From Dryas octopetala (lineage: Eukaryota > Streptophyta > Magnoliopsida > Rosales > Rosaceae): DNA of 64,000 nt. Location: contig OY992840.1 in assembly GCA_963921425.1 (NCBI GenBank), positions 18,020,621 to 18,084,620 of the forward strand, given 5' to 3'. The notes below the pieces were generated by a model that worked only from the letters and a program-made list of their open reading frames with translations, had not been told where the DNA came from and ran no database searches. Positions within the stretch are counted from its first letter, which is position 1. Each line of letters starts with the position of its first letter. Both the position numbers and the translations under genes were made by a program. Below, piece by piece: positions 10,460 to 21,075 of this stretch.

Positions 10460-13400
10460 ATGGCTGACCTAAACCCAATATCTCACGCGTCACCCGAGGA
10501 CGAGACCAAGAACAAGAAGCGCAAGAGAAATAGAGGGAAGAAACCCTCGGAATCGACAGCTACGGAAAATTCAGAACCTCAAAAAGAAGAAGAAGGAGAA
10601 GGTGAGGAACAAGCTAAGGTTGAGAAGAATAAGAAGGAGAAGAAGCGGAAGAAGATGAAGAAGAAGAAGGTCTCGGAAGCAGAGGCGCAAAGCCCTATCG
10701 AGACAGAGGAAGACGAAGTAGAAGAAGAACGCGAAGAAGCAAAGGAGGAGGAGCCGCAGCAGAAGAAGAAGGTGAAGAGTGTTGGAGGAGGGTTTGGGAT
10801 TATGAGCACAGAGTCCTTTGCTTCATTGAATTTGTCTGACAACACTTTCAAGGCCATTCAAGAATTGGGCTTTCAGCATATGACTCAGGTAAAAATTGCT
10901 TCTTTGGGATTTGCCTGCTTGAATGTGTTTTCGATAGCTCCTAATTTTTGAGTTTTTCTAATAATTAAGGCTTTGGCTTTTATATTACGAGTTACTCGGT
11001 CAAAATGCCTACTTTAACATTGGGATTGTATTTAATGTGCAATGGTGTCTAAGTTCATTGAGATAACTTTCACTTTTTATTTGCAAAAGTTGTGGATGGA
11101 TTTTGCTTTGGTGTAATTTACAATTAATTACTGATGCAGATTCAAGCCAGAGCAATCCCACCACTCTTGATTGGTAAAGATGTCCTGGGAGCTGCAAGGA
11201 CAGGGTCTGGGAAAACTCTTGCTTTCCTAATACCAGCTGTGGAGTTGTTACATAACGCACATTTTGCTCCTCGAAATGGAACCGGTGTTGTTGTCATTTG
11301 CCCAACAAGGGAACTTGCAATACAGGTGAAAACCCTTGCATATTAATGTACTGTGAGGAATTTTATTTTGATATGTTACAATGTTTTTATATTATTCCAG
11401 CTTCTTTTACGTCCTGAGCTTTACATTTGAACCCCTTCATTCTTCCCTGACTAATTTACCATTCAAATAATGCAGACCCATGCCGTGGCACAAGACGTTC
11501 TCAAGTATCACTCACAGACTCTGGGTTTGGTTATTGGTGGTGCGGCTAGAAGAGGAGAAGCAGAACGCCTTGTAAAAGGGGCAAATCTATTGGTTGCAAC
11601 CCCTGGTCGTCTTCTTGACCATCTTCAGAATACCAGGGGATTCATATATAAGAACTTAAAGGTCTCTCACATCTATTCTTCAGCATTATTCTTGTAGTTG
11701 TTTCAAAATTGCTTTTAACAGTATTTAGTGAAAAGGTGCTACGGGTGGCTTTCTCAGTCAAATAAAATTCTACTTATTGTTTCCTTGACCTTGGATTTTT
11801 ATACTGTGGTTATTTGTTCTTTTACAGTTTTAGAACTGTAGTTTGAAATATTTTTTGCAATTTTTTGTTGTTGTGTTAGAGTTGGCTTCTTGGTGAGATT
11901 GAGCTAAATGTCTTTTACTGAAATGTAAGCCCTAATCATGACATCACAGCATTTGACAGTCTTTAGTTTCTTTCTTCTCTTGAACTTGCAGTGCCTCATG
12001 ATTGATGAAGCTGACAGGATATTGGAAGCAAACTTTGAGGAAGAAATGAAACAAATTATTAAACTTCTACCAAAGGTAAACTATTTAATTGATTTGACTA
12101 TTTATGTTATAAAGACTTGAGGCTGCTAATCATGGTATGATATTTTTTCTGTTTATTATACTAAGACTTGAGGCCGATTAACAGCTGGATAATTGGTTCA
12201 TCACTTGAACAAAATCGGAGAGTATATATGGTGGGCACACTACTAGGATATTGCCACTTAGAAGTAGTATCATCTATAAACTATAGATGCATCCAGCTTG
12301 CAGCATATGTTTCTGGTTTCCCCTTAATAGTAGGATCTTGAATTTTGGTTTATTGATTGTGGGCTACGTTCAGCATTCTTGTCCCAAAAAGAGTAGTGGA
12401 TTATATTCAGCATTCTTTTCGGATCCATTAATTTTATGGCTATAGTTGCAGTTGCAAATAGATTTTCACCTGGTATATGCTTTGGCTGATTGAGTTGCTA
12501 ATGGATGTGCAGAATAGGCAAACAGCTTTGTTTTCAGCAACCCAAACTAAGAAGGTTTGTGCATCATATCCATATCTCATAGTCTTGTTCTTACTTTCCC
12601 CATTGTTTTTGAATGTTTTAGCATCAATTCACATGCTGCATATAGTTCAATAGTTCACAAACTTTTGTTGCTTTGCTGCACATAGTCTACATGTCTGTGT
12701 GTAGATATTTTACAGTAGTGCCTTGTTCTGATAATACTATTGCCATCAAACCTGCAGGTTGAAGATCTTGCTCGCTTGTCATTTCAGACAACACCTATCT
12801 ATATTGATGTGGATGATGGGAGAACTAAGGTAGGAATCTAGCTGGTTTTGTGTATCCACATTTTACATTTGTTTTATGTTTACATCTAATATGAATTTCA
12901 ATTTGCTTCATACTCATATCTAAATTCATTTTTTCTTGTGATTTAGTTTTAATCCTTAGAATCTAACAAGTTGTGTGCACCATAGGTCACCAATGAAGGG
13001 CTGCAACAAGGCTATTGTATTGTGCCGAGTGCCAAGAGATTTATTCTCCTATACTCTTTCCTGACAAAGAATCAGTCTAAGAAAGTGATGGTCTTCTTCT
13101 CTTCTTGCAACTCAGTCAAATTCCACTCCGAACTTCTCAGATACATTCATGTGGATTGCTTTGATATCCATGGAAAGCAAAAACAGCAGAAGAGGACAAC
13201 CACTTTTTTTGACTTCTGCAAAGCAGAGAAAGGAATCTTACTTTGCACTGACGTTGCTGCTCGTGGACTGGATATTCCTGCTGTGGTATATTTCCTTTTT
13301 CTCTTTCTAATTGGCCTGCACTAGTGTACACTAAAATCTGGCCTTTGAATGGGAAGTTACGATAGCTCCAAGGCAATAATGAGAGTATATGGAATTGGAT

Positions 13401-14684
13401 TGGTGACAACTATTCAAAGTTTTTTTTTAATATTATTTGAATTGGTTATCTTAAAAATCAGTTTTTCTTTTGAATACATTGTATATAGTTCAGGGAACAA
13501 TATAAAAATAAAAAAATTTGTTAAAATATTATAATTATCCTGTTGAAACATTGAGTTATGCCAATATGCTTCTCTATCCTATTAGCAATATTTGCAAAGA
13601 AGTGAACTCTCATAGTAATCTTATGCTTCTTTCTTTCTATTTCCTTTGCTTGCAGGACTGGATTGTGCAGTTTGATCCCCCAGATGAACCCAAGGTGTCT
13701 AAATTCTTTCTTTACTAACAAATTTCAGTTAATTTTGGTATATTGTAATTCTTGTTCATCAATGCTGAGTACTGTGTACTATGTGATTACTGCTTGCAGG
13801 AATATATCCACAGGGTTGGTCGAACAGCTCGAGGGGAAGGTGGAAAAGGAAATGCACTACTTTTCCTCATTCCTGAAGAGTTGCGATTTCTTAGCTATTT
13901 GAAGGTATGGTTTATTTTACTGGACAAAAATGATGAAGAGACAAACAGAAACAAAACCCCCTCCCCCCACCCAAAAAAAAAAAAAACATTTTGTTTAGGT
14001 TCTTCTTCATTTCAAATTCCTTATTTCTATCTGTTTTCAGGCAGCGAAAGTCCCAGTTAGACACTATATATTTAATGAGAAGAAACTGAAAAATGTGCAG
14101 TCCCAACTGGTACTTCTCCTTTTCCTTAATTTTCAATTATTATATATTATTATACAATAACTGATCCCAAGGGAACTTATGTAAAATTGCTTCAACTGAT
14201 GCAGGAGAAGATGGTTGCCGGAAACTACTATCTGAACAAATCAGCAAAAGATGCATATAGATCTTATATATTAGCATATAACTCACATTCTATGAAGGAC
14301 ATTTTTAACGTACACCAGCTCGATCTGCAGGTAACCCATCTTTTGTTTTTCCTGTCATATATTAGGCATTATTTATCTTTGCTTTACATATCTTCCAACA
14401 GTATGAACTATTTATTGAATTCTTAATTTCTCTCAAATCCTTGGACTTTATCAAGCTTTAATATTATGTGACATCTGATTTAATTGCAAAGTGTTTTTGG
14501 AATTGGACAGGCGGTTGCTGCTTCATTTTGCTTTTCCAATCCACCAAAGGTGAATTTAAACCTAGACAGCAGTGCATCAAAGTTCAGGAAGAACACACGA
14601 GGAAGTCGAAATGGATTCAGTGAGAGACAGCCTTATGGAAGGCAAAGAGGTGGAGATGATAATCGACAATTTTCAATGCATTAG
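10460..14684 (+). CDS. RH51: DEAD-box ATP-dependent RNA helicase, Has1/DDX18 type (RH51/RH27-like)
   Basis: Nucleolar RNA helicase needed for 40S and 60S maturation in yeast (Has1); 603 aa in twelve exons: 10460-10888, 11140-11325, 11476-11661, 11992-12075, 12513-12554, 12758-12829, 12986-13285, 13656-13694, 13800-13904, 14041-14109, 14205-14330 and 14511-14684. A Lys/Glu-rich tail of about 110 residues precedes the core, as usual for nucleolar members. Seen: motif I ARTGSGKT (about 162-169), Ia PTRELA (198-203), Ib TPGR, II DEAD (272-275), III SAT (303-305), [10 protein letters not shown] and [10 protein letters not shown] (450-457). The C-terminal block [16 protein letters not shown] is the Has1-type extension, followed by an Arg/Gly-rich end. 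Two exons are only 42 and 39 nt. Start: first ATG, after a short 5' leader. RH51 and RH27 cannot be separated by eye. Confidence 0.94.
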
Positions 14685-14734
14685 AAGAGCCTCGTGTGTG
14701 TGCAGCAGTTCTGCCTTTTTTTTTTTGGGTTTAG

Positions 14735-14790
14735 AATACCGTTTACTCGTGATCTTGTAACAAATACCGTTTACTCGTGATCTTGTAACA
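14735..14790 (+). repeat. Perfect 28-bp tandem duplication in the helicase 3' region
   Basis: The 28-bp unit beginning AATACCGTTTACTCGTGATC is present twice with no mismatch, at 14735-14762 and 14763-14790. It lies 50 bp beyond the stop codon, probably in the 3' UTR. Identity of the copies points to a recent slip or repair event. Confidence 0.85.
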
Positions 14791-15546
14791 TTTTCTTATT
14801 TATTCATTTACTGCTGAAGTTTTGGGAAACTGAAAAACTTTTGATTAATGGATTAAATATTCATGTCTGGGCCTAATTTTCTTCATCGACTTTGCTTTCA
14901 TGTCTGTTATATATATATGCAAAGATTTCTTTTTTTTTTTTTTTTTTGAATTCAAACTGAGGACGTCCTTTAACATTATATTGAGAGAATGGAAGAACCT
15001 GATAGTTATATACTTATATACATAAAAGAGATGTGTTCGTGTGTTTGTGAGAGAGTCAAATATCAATTAGAATCGCAATTCAAAATATTCTTACCCTTGG
15101 GTCATTCATTAATTTGACGTATAACGTATTAAAGTGGCATTCATTCTATTCTGCCGTGCAGATGATAAAGTGATAAACCCTTTTAGGCGTCTAATGTTTA
15201 GCAATAGCCGAAATTCTGTGCTGCTTAGGAGCTTCATTTTTAATAATTCTTGAGTTCCTGAGAAATTTGTGTCTAATTTAATGTGAAATATTGGAGTTTG
15301 AACTGCTTTCAGCAAAAACGTTGTAATCTAGCAATTTCTTAGGAAAAATAATGTGGAAACTTTAGTTATTAAATTTTGCGAACCCACTTTGAATTTTGTA
15401 CCAGTTTGTGCATAAACTCTGCAACACCATTCAAAATTAACAATGCTTGCCCAAGGGAACTTCATGATTGACTTGATGATAAGGCTATCTAGGGTTTATG
15501 CAGCCAACCCAAAATATGTGACTAACAAATGGAATTATTAGTAGAT

Positions 15547-15597
15547 GACATCCACATTCAAATTTTCGACCAAAAAAAAAAGACATCCACATTCAAA
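15547..15597 (+). mobile_element. Micro-insertion TTTTCGACC(A)10 between 16-bp direct repeats
   Basis: GACATCCACATTCAAA is repeated perfectly at 15547-15562 and 15582-15597. The 19-bp insert is TTTTCGACC plus ten A. It has the same architecture as the insertions near 2300, 20850 and 52390. Confidence 0.65.
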
Positions 15598-15734
15598 CTA
15601 ACTAGCAGACATATCAAAATTCCAAACAAATTCAACTTCATAACGCCAACTGACACTGACCTAAGAAAGTAGGGGGGGGGGGGGTAAGAAAAGAAAACAA
15701 ACACAAAATTAAGAACTAGCATTGCAATTTGCAT

Positions 15735-16367
15735 CTAGAATATGAAGACCCCTGCGAATGACATAATGCAGAGCATAATAGTTGCAGAAGAGATTGCAGC
15801 AGCCATTGAAACTGCACCATTATTGTTCGGTTGTGACGAGTCTGTTGCATTCTGGTCTGCAGATTGAGGTGGGCTTGCAGGCTCCAACACTTTGATGACC
15901 ATCTTCTGCCCTCTCTCACAGTGCCCAGCAACCCCACTAATGAAATAGAACAAACCAGGTCGGTCCAATCTGAACACAGTGTCACCATTGTTGGAGAAGA
16001 AAATGGGATGAGCCGAATGGCACTTTTTGTACTCGTCCTCGGTCAGCACCATGACTGAGTCTTTTGTGTAAATGAAATCTAAGCCATGAAAATCAAACCA
16101 AAACATTACAAAATGAAGCAATTAATCTTAAGGAAGAGTTCAGGAGTATACTATATTGTAAAGAGTGTATAAATAGTACTTACGGACAGTGTCATCGACC
16201 TTGAACCTGTTTTTGGATGCCCATTGGTTGTACATTTGTTGGTCATTCTTTGATTTGGGGACCTCCCATCCATTCTTGCCTCCAACTTCAAATTGGGTAC
16301 AATTTACAAAAATGGCTTGGAAAGTAGAAAGAAGAAAAAATAAGAGCAATACTTTGGAGGATTCCAT
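15735..16367 (-). CDS. Early nodulin-like phytocyanin, probably GPI-anchored
   Basis: Cell-surface cupredoxin-fold protein of the ENODL group, 175 aa in two exons (16367-16184 and 16078-15735). Residues 1-24 form a signal peptide (KVLLLFFLLSTFQAIFVNC). The phytocyanin domain follows (FEVGGKNGWEVP at its start, SNNGDTVFRLDRPGLFYFISG and GHCERGQKM near its end). A short Ser/Pro/Asn-rich linker precedes a hydrophobic C-terminus, the pattern of a GPI signal. The usual type-1 copper Cys is replaced (FISG instead of the xCx form) and the first His ligand is not evident, so it should not bind copper, as for ENODLs generally. The single intron falls in the family's usual place. From memory it is closest to Arabidopsis ENODL5/ENODL6. 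Confidence 0.9.
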
Positions 16368-17340
16368 GAAGTGTAATTTGGATTGTCTAGGGAGCTCCTT
16401 GCTTGATTGATCTCTAGCTAGCTAGGCAGAACAAAATGATGTTGTTTCATGAGGAACTGGGGCATTGGGTTGGACTTAAAAAGAGTGTTGCAGTTGAAGT
16501 TTGTTACTGAGGGAAAAGAGTGAGGATTCTTAGGAGTGAAAAGTGGAGGTAGTGGGCTTGTTAGAGGTAGCCGTTGAGCAAAGGCTATCTTTGACTTGGT
16601 ACAACTGTTTTTCAAATGGACAGTGAGACTGTTGAGTGAAATTAGCTGAGAGGATATAGTAAGAAATTGTTTCGTAACCCGCTTAAAATGACACCGTGTG
16701 GTAAATTATCTTATCCTCCTATAAAATTATCAAAAAGAGAAAAGCTTGAAATATATATTTTGGGAAAATTGATGAGTGGTTAAGCAATATGATTTCTTTT
16801 TAGAATTTTAATGGGTGTGAAGAAAGCAGGTTTTTTGGGTGGCAAGAGAAGAAGAGCACTCTTAATTATCGGTTCAATAGCACCTATCTGTTCATTATTT
16901 TGCTAGAAGTCAATGGTTCAAAAATCTGGCATACTCTGAATGACTGGGTGAAACAGAATTGGTACACTCAGATTCCAAGTACTAGTTTTCACATGGTGAA
17001 ACTGAAACCTGCCCTGCCATGTCCACAAAGTTATGAAAATGAAATGATGGAAACAGTAAAACTGTAAAAGGGTCTTCTTCACACTGAACCACTCCTAAGC
17101 CTTCTGACTAGATGCCATTGTCCCAGTTAACTTAAGATTACAGGTTCTTTACTTTTAACAAAATTTTCAGAATGGGCATAACAAGAAAACATGCATTTAC
17201 TTTGATGTTTATGTCCACAGTAACTGGAGAACTTACAAAAAGTCATCTAAAAAGAGGTAAAAAGTTGGAAATAGTTATTGATTTCATTCCAGTTGACAAA
17301 TAAGAGGTGGAATTATATGTTGCATCTCTGAGGCTACATT
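16368..17340. other. Spacer between phytocyanin and LRR genes
   Basis: Left part is the phytocyanin promoter and right part the 3' flank of the LRR gene. I see no further gene, repeat or clear control site. Confidence 0.5.
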
Positions 17341-18899
17341 TCAAAGAAGAATAAACGTCATCCCTTGGACAATAAGAACCCACCTAAACCCATCAGCAGT
17401 ACAGCTTGAAAATCCCAAAGAGGCCACAAATTGGATATTCTGGTCCCAATTCACTTCACTTAACTTGGAATTTGAAACATTATTATCAGAAATTGTGGTT
17501 TCTTGCTGACATGGTTTTACCCCATAAGGAGCATACTCCATTGAATTTGATTCAGCCCGGTAACAAAGATTTGGGTTGTTCCAAGCTCCAAAACGCCTCC
17601 CCATTTTCTTATAAAACCTTTCTGAGAATTCAAGTTCTCCTGTAAAACTGTTTCCATAAAGGTAAAGAGCACTAATGCCAGGCATAGATGCCAGCCTAGG
17701 AGATACTCTTCCTGAGAGATTGTTATTGCTAAGCCCCAAAAATCTCAGCCTTTTCATTTTTGCCATGGACATATGAATGTTCCCTGTCAAACATGAGTTT
17801 GAAAGGTCCAAAATTTCCAAGTTTTGCAGATTTTCCCACTGAATGCTCCTTAGGCCACCTCCTATTGGGTTGTTGGATATCACCATTTCTTTCATTGAAA
17901 CCATTTCTTGTAGTGACTGAGCCAACCCACCTGAAAGTGTGTTACTGCCAAGGTCTAATAGTGTAAGATTTTTGAGCCTTCCAATCTCTCTAGGTAACTC
18001 CCCCTCTAACATATTGTTGCTTAAGTCAAGCTTTAGAAGTGAAGTCAAATACCCAAAAGTCAAAGGCAATGAACCAGATAGCTTGTTTCTGCTTGCATCA
18101 AATATTAAGAGCTTAGTCAACCCTCCAAAACTTGCTGGAATCTTACCAGAAAAATGGTTTCCTGCAAGGACAAGCCTCCTCAAGTTGACCAAATTTCCCA
18201 TTTCATTAGGTAAGTTACCTTCTAATCCATTTTCTAGCAGTACTAGATATTGTAGCTTTCTAAGGTAACCAATGGTGTTTGGAATTGTTCCTATGAGACC
18301 AGGGTTCGATCGAAACTCTAAGGATTCCAAGCTGTTGGAGAGCTTAACCCAGTTTGAAGTGGGAATTCTAATTGGGTGTTGGCTTGGCGAGAGGAAGCAT
18401 TTATAGAATGAGAGGACCTTCAAGTACTTGAGCTTGAATAGGTGATGTGAAAATTCTGTAACATTTTGGTTGCACTGAAGAGAGTTGTCATAAAGAGGTC
18501 CAATGTTTATAACACTAACATACCAGAAGCCATGGTAGAGATCACAATAAACTCCCTGCAATTTAATTTAAATAGTAATTATGATGGAGTTTTATGGAAA
18601 TTGTGGTGACAATTTAAAAGTGGCATATATTTATCTCTCAAAAAGTACATTATATGATTAGGAAGTTTGAAGATCTGAACCTGAATTGGAGTCCAGCCAC
18701 AAGGGTCTGGATAGAGGTCTGAACCATTCCACCAGTTCCCCACAAAGCCTTGAATAGCAGAATAAAGGGCTTCTTGCTCTTTTTTCTGCATGGGTGCTAC
18801 TGAAGAAGGGTCTTCTTGTGCTATACACAAAACAAACAGTGTGCCACAACAGAAGAACAATAGCAGCACATTTTGTGCTGCAATAGAGAAGTTCTTCAT
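17341..18899 (-). CDS. Secreted leucine-rich repeat protein, PII-2-like
   Basis: 477 aa in two exons (18899-18681 and 18555-17341). The start is the ATG at 18899; a longer frame from 18920 begins with GTG and is not used. Residues 1-28 are a signal peptide (NVLLLFFCCGTLFVLCIAQ). A cap region with a CGW motif and EQEALYSAIQ helix leads into about nine plant-type LRRs (for example NLRRLVLAGNHFSGKIPASF). There is no kinase domain. The C-terminus has Cys-containing segments and ends weakly hydrophobic (RWVLIVQGMTFILL), perhaps a GPI signal. Architecture and sequence fit the receptor-like PIRIFORMOSPORA INDICA-INSENSITIVE PROTEIN 2 family, linked to root-fungus signalling in Arabidopsis. The name rests on recall, and other plant RLP-like LRR proteins are possible. 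Confidence 0.85.
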
Positions 18900-19056
18900 T
18901 GCCAGAACACTAATAAACACTTAACTAGAAACCGAGAGGACCCAATGAACTAAAACTAAAGGCTGATAAGTACTAGCCAAAAATGAAGAAGTTATTGAAA
19001 AACTGCAACACAAAGAGAAGCAAGGGCTTTAGCATAAGGTTCCTGAAAGGCCACAC

Positions 19057-19063
19057 TATATAA
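19057..19063 (-). promoter_or_regulatory. TATA box of the LRR gene
   Basis: TATATAG on the minus strand, in the context CCTTATATAGTG, lies about 160 bp upstream of the ATG at 18899. Position and sequence are typical of a plant TATA box. Confidence 0.45.
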
Positions 19064-19897
19064 GGAAAAGAAAAGTTAACGCAATGTCATATTCAGAGAA
19101 GAGATAAAAGGGTTTGACACTGTTCCTGACTTGTATGCATGCTTAACTAATAAATAACTACTCAACAAATTAAACAGTAAAGCGAAAGCTGAGAGATGTA
19201 GTAGAGGACAAGAAGTTCAAAAAAACAAGGTAAGAACACTTATCGAGGATGAAAAGGCAAAATAATAATAACAATACCAATATTAAGCTCAGAACAGTTG
19301 GGGGTTAGCTAATCATGAAAAGCCGAAAAGGTGTATAGGATTAAAAGGGACACTACACATACACATTAGCTATATAGGAGGGGCTATAAGCCTTTAAAAT
19401 AAATTGATGATGGTATTAGCTAGCTAGGTAGCTATAGCCTATAGGGTCATGAAGATCATACTTCAGAAGTTGGTTTCGCATTAAAATTGGACTAGAAAGC
19501 AGGACAATGAAGAAAGTAGGCTAGCTTGGGGCTGGCCGGATTAAACAGTACTTTTGGATTTATGGCGGAAATTTCAGTACATGTGTTTGGCAGTTTTCAC
19601 TGCAGAGACAGATGAGTTAGAGTGGGCTTGTACATAGCTAGGGGACCGATTTAGGAGGCACGCATTTGCATGAACATTTGTAATGCATGCAAATAATTAA
19701 CATTTTTCTTTCTCAAAAGTTTTTACAAGAGTGGTTCCTTCTTATAACATGCCAACTCAAGTTAACTTCTAAGGAGGAATTAATCATTAATAAATTATTT
19801 GATTAATTCAAGTGGTAAGAATGAGTGAGATAATAAGTTAAGATTATGATTGATACATATCTGATTCCTTCCAAGTCATATTCCGTGGTCGGGATTG

Positions 19898-20190
19898 AAT
19901 TGAATATAGTTAGTCCATGTTTATTAACCATATTCAATGTGTATTGAAAAAAAAAAATGGAGAATATTTTCTAATTTGAAGGAAGAACATGGACTAATCA
20001 TAAAGGATGATATGTACAACGTATTCTCACTAATCCCACTATTTTTGTGGAAATTGAAAGAAATAAGTTTTAAATATCAAACATTTATGTCTAATCCATT
20101 CGATTCTTTCGGTATGGAATAAATCAATATTGGTATTCCTTCTTTTTTTAATACACATTGAATATAGTCATTTAATGTATTCAATCAAAC
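19898..20190. mobile_element. Foldback MITE-like element
   Basis: ATATTCAATGTGTATT at 19930-19945 is a perfect inverse of 20150-20165, and less exact inverted similarity extends outward on both sides (GAATTGAATATAGT against the inverse of ATTTAATGTATTCAATC). The borders are approximate and there is no coding capacity. Confidence 0.45.
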
Positions 20191-20830
20191 TTTAGGGACC
20201 GAAAGAGGCTCCAATGTAATAAAAAGAATTAGTCATTAATTAAGAGAAAGATAAAACTATATATAAAAGAAAAAAAAAAAAGGAAGAAGAGGCTACTTAC
20301 AAATAAGTTGAAGTAACCAAGGTCCTACTATATATAGTCTTGGACTCTTGGGCCATCAAAGAGGCTATCTATTATACCTTATCATCTGGCATACATTTTA
20401 TTGCTAGCTGCAGCTAGCTAGCCATCATCAATATGTAGCTGGTGCCTAGAGAAAGCGATAGTGAGTGAATTCCACAAGATCCACTGTCTATATATATATA
20501 TATATATATATACTTCGAATAATGGACCTACTCACTCACCTTACAACAGTCATGTGCGCAGTCATGTGCGCAGAGTTCAATTTGAAGCCTTCGCAAGAGT
20601 ATATATCAATTGGAAGAATGCCAGTTGCAGAGTGCAGGCCTACCTATTTATCATGTCATTTTCTACTTCTTTCAAACTTCGCAGCTTTTTTCCCATCGCC
20701 ATCTCTCTCTCTCTCTCTCTCTCTGATGAAGTAAATGGGCCCTTTGAGTCTCTCATGGGCCCAATATTAGTTTGGACCAACTTCTAGTAGCCCACACCTA
20801 GATCAGAACTCTCTCCTTAAGGCCCGAGTT

Positions 20831-20887
20831 ATGATAGTAAGGCCTTGCTCCCTTGCTTACCCAAAAAAAAAAAATGATAGTAAGGCC
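20831..20887 (+). mobile_element. Micro-insertion ending TTACCC(A)11 between 14-bp direct repeats
   Basis: ATGATAGTAAGGCC is at 20831-20844 and 20874-20887. The 29-bp insert is TTGCTCCCTTGCTTACCC plus eleven A. It is a further truncated retroposon tail, inserted in the promoter region of the downstream zinc-finger gene. Confidence 0.65.
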
Positions 20888-21075
20888 CTAGACCCAGGTC
20901 CATAATGGTGATTATTCAAGCCCAACTCTAGATGACCTGTCAGCTTGCATAAGCATTCCTCTTCCACCAGGTTTTAGGAAAAAAATAAAAAACAAGAACA
21001 ATTTTTTTGTTAGCTTAACAGTACGCTATCTGAAACTCCCTGAAACAATTTCATATTTTTAGAGGAAGAAAAATA

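Larger units (their letters stand above)
14685..15734. other. Convergent spacer between helicase and phytocyanin genes
   Basis: Two genes end towards each other here. The spacer holds the 28-bp tandem repeat, homopolymer runs (T-run near 14930, G-run near 15671) and a micro-insertion at 15547-15597. I see no gene. Confidence 0.6.
18900..21075. other. Divergent spacer between LRR and C3HC genes
   Basis: Holds the LRR promoter, a foldback element near 19.9-20.2 kb, an (AT)n run near 20490, a perfect 12-bp tandem repeat (GTCATGTGCGCA twice near 20550), a (TC)n tract near 20703 and a micro-insertion at 20831-20887. Site II-type cores (TGGGCC) occur near 20737 and 20757, in the likely promoter of the C3HC gene. 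No gene is seen. Confidence 0.5.

Noticed and set aside
10579..10857. Minus-strand open frame over the helicase N-terminus
   Set aside because: Antisense shadow of the Lys/Glu-rich first exon; gives only Phe/Ser runs.
14925..14948. T-run as truncated retroposon tail
   Set aside because: No direct repeat flanks it; same for the A-runs near 25425, 13975 and 41283.
18900..18920. Seven-residue upstream extension of the LRR protein
   Set aside because: It starts at GTG; the ATG at 18899 directly precedes a good signal peptide.
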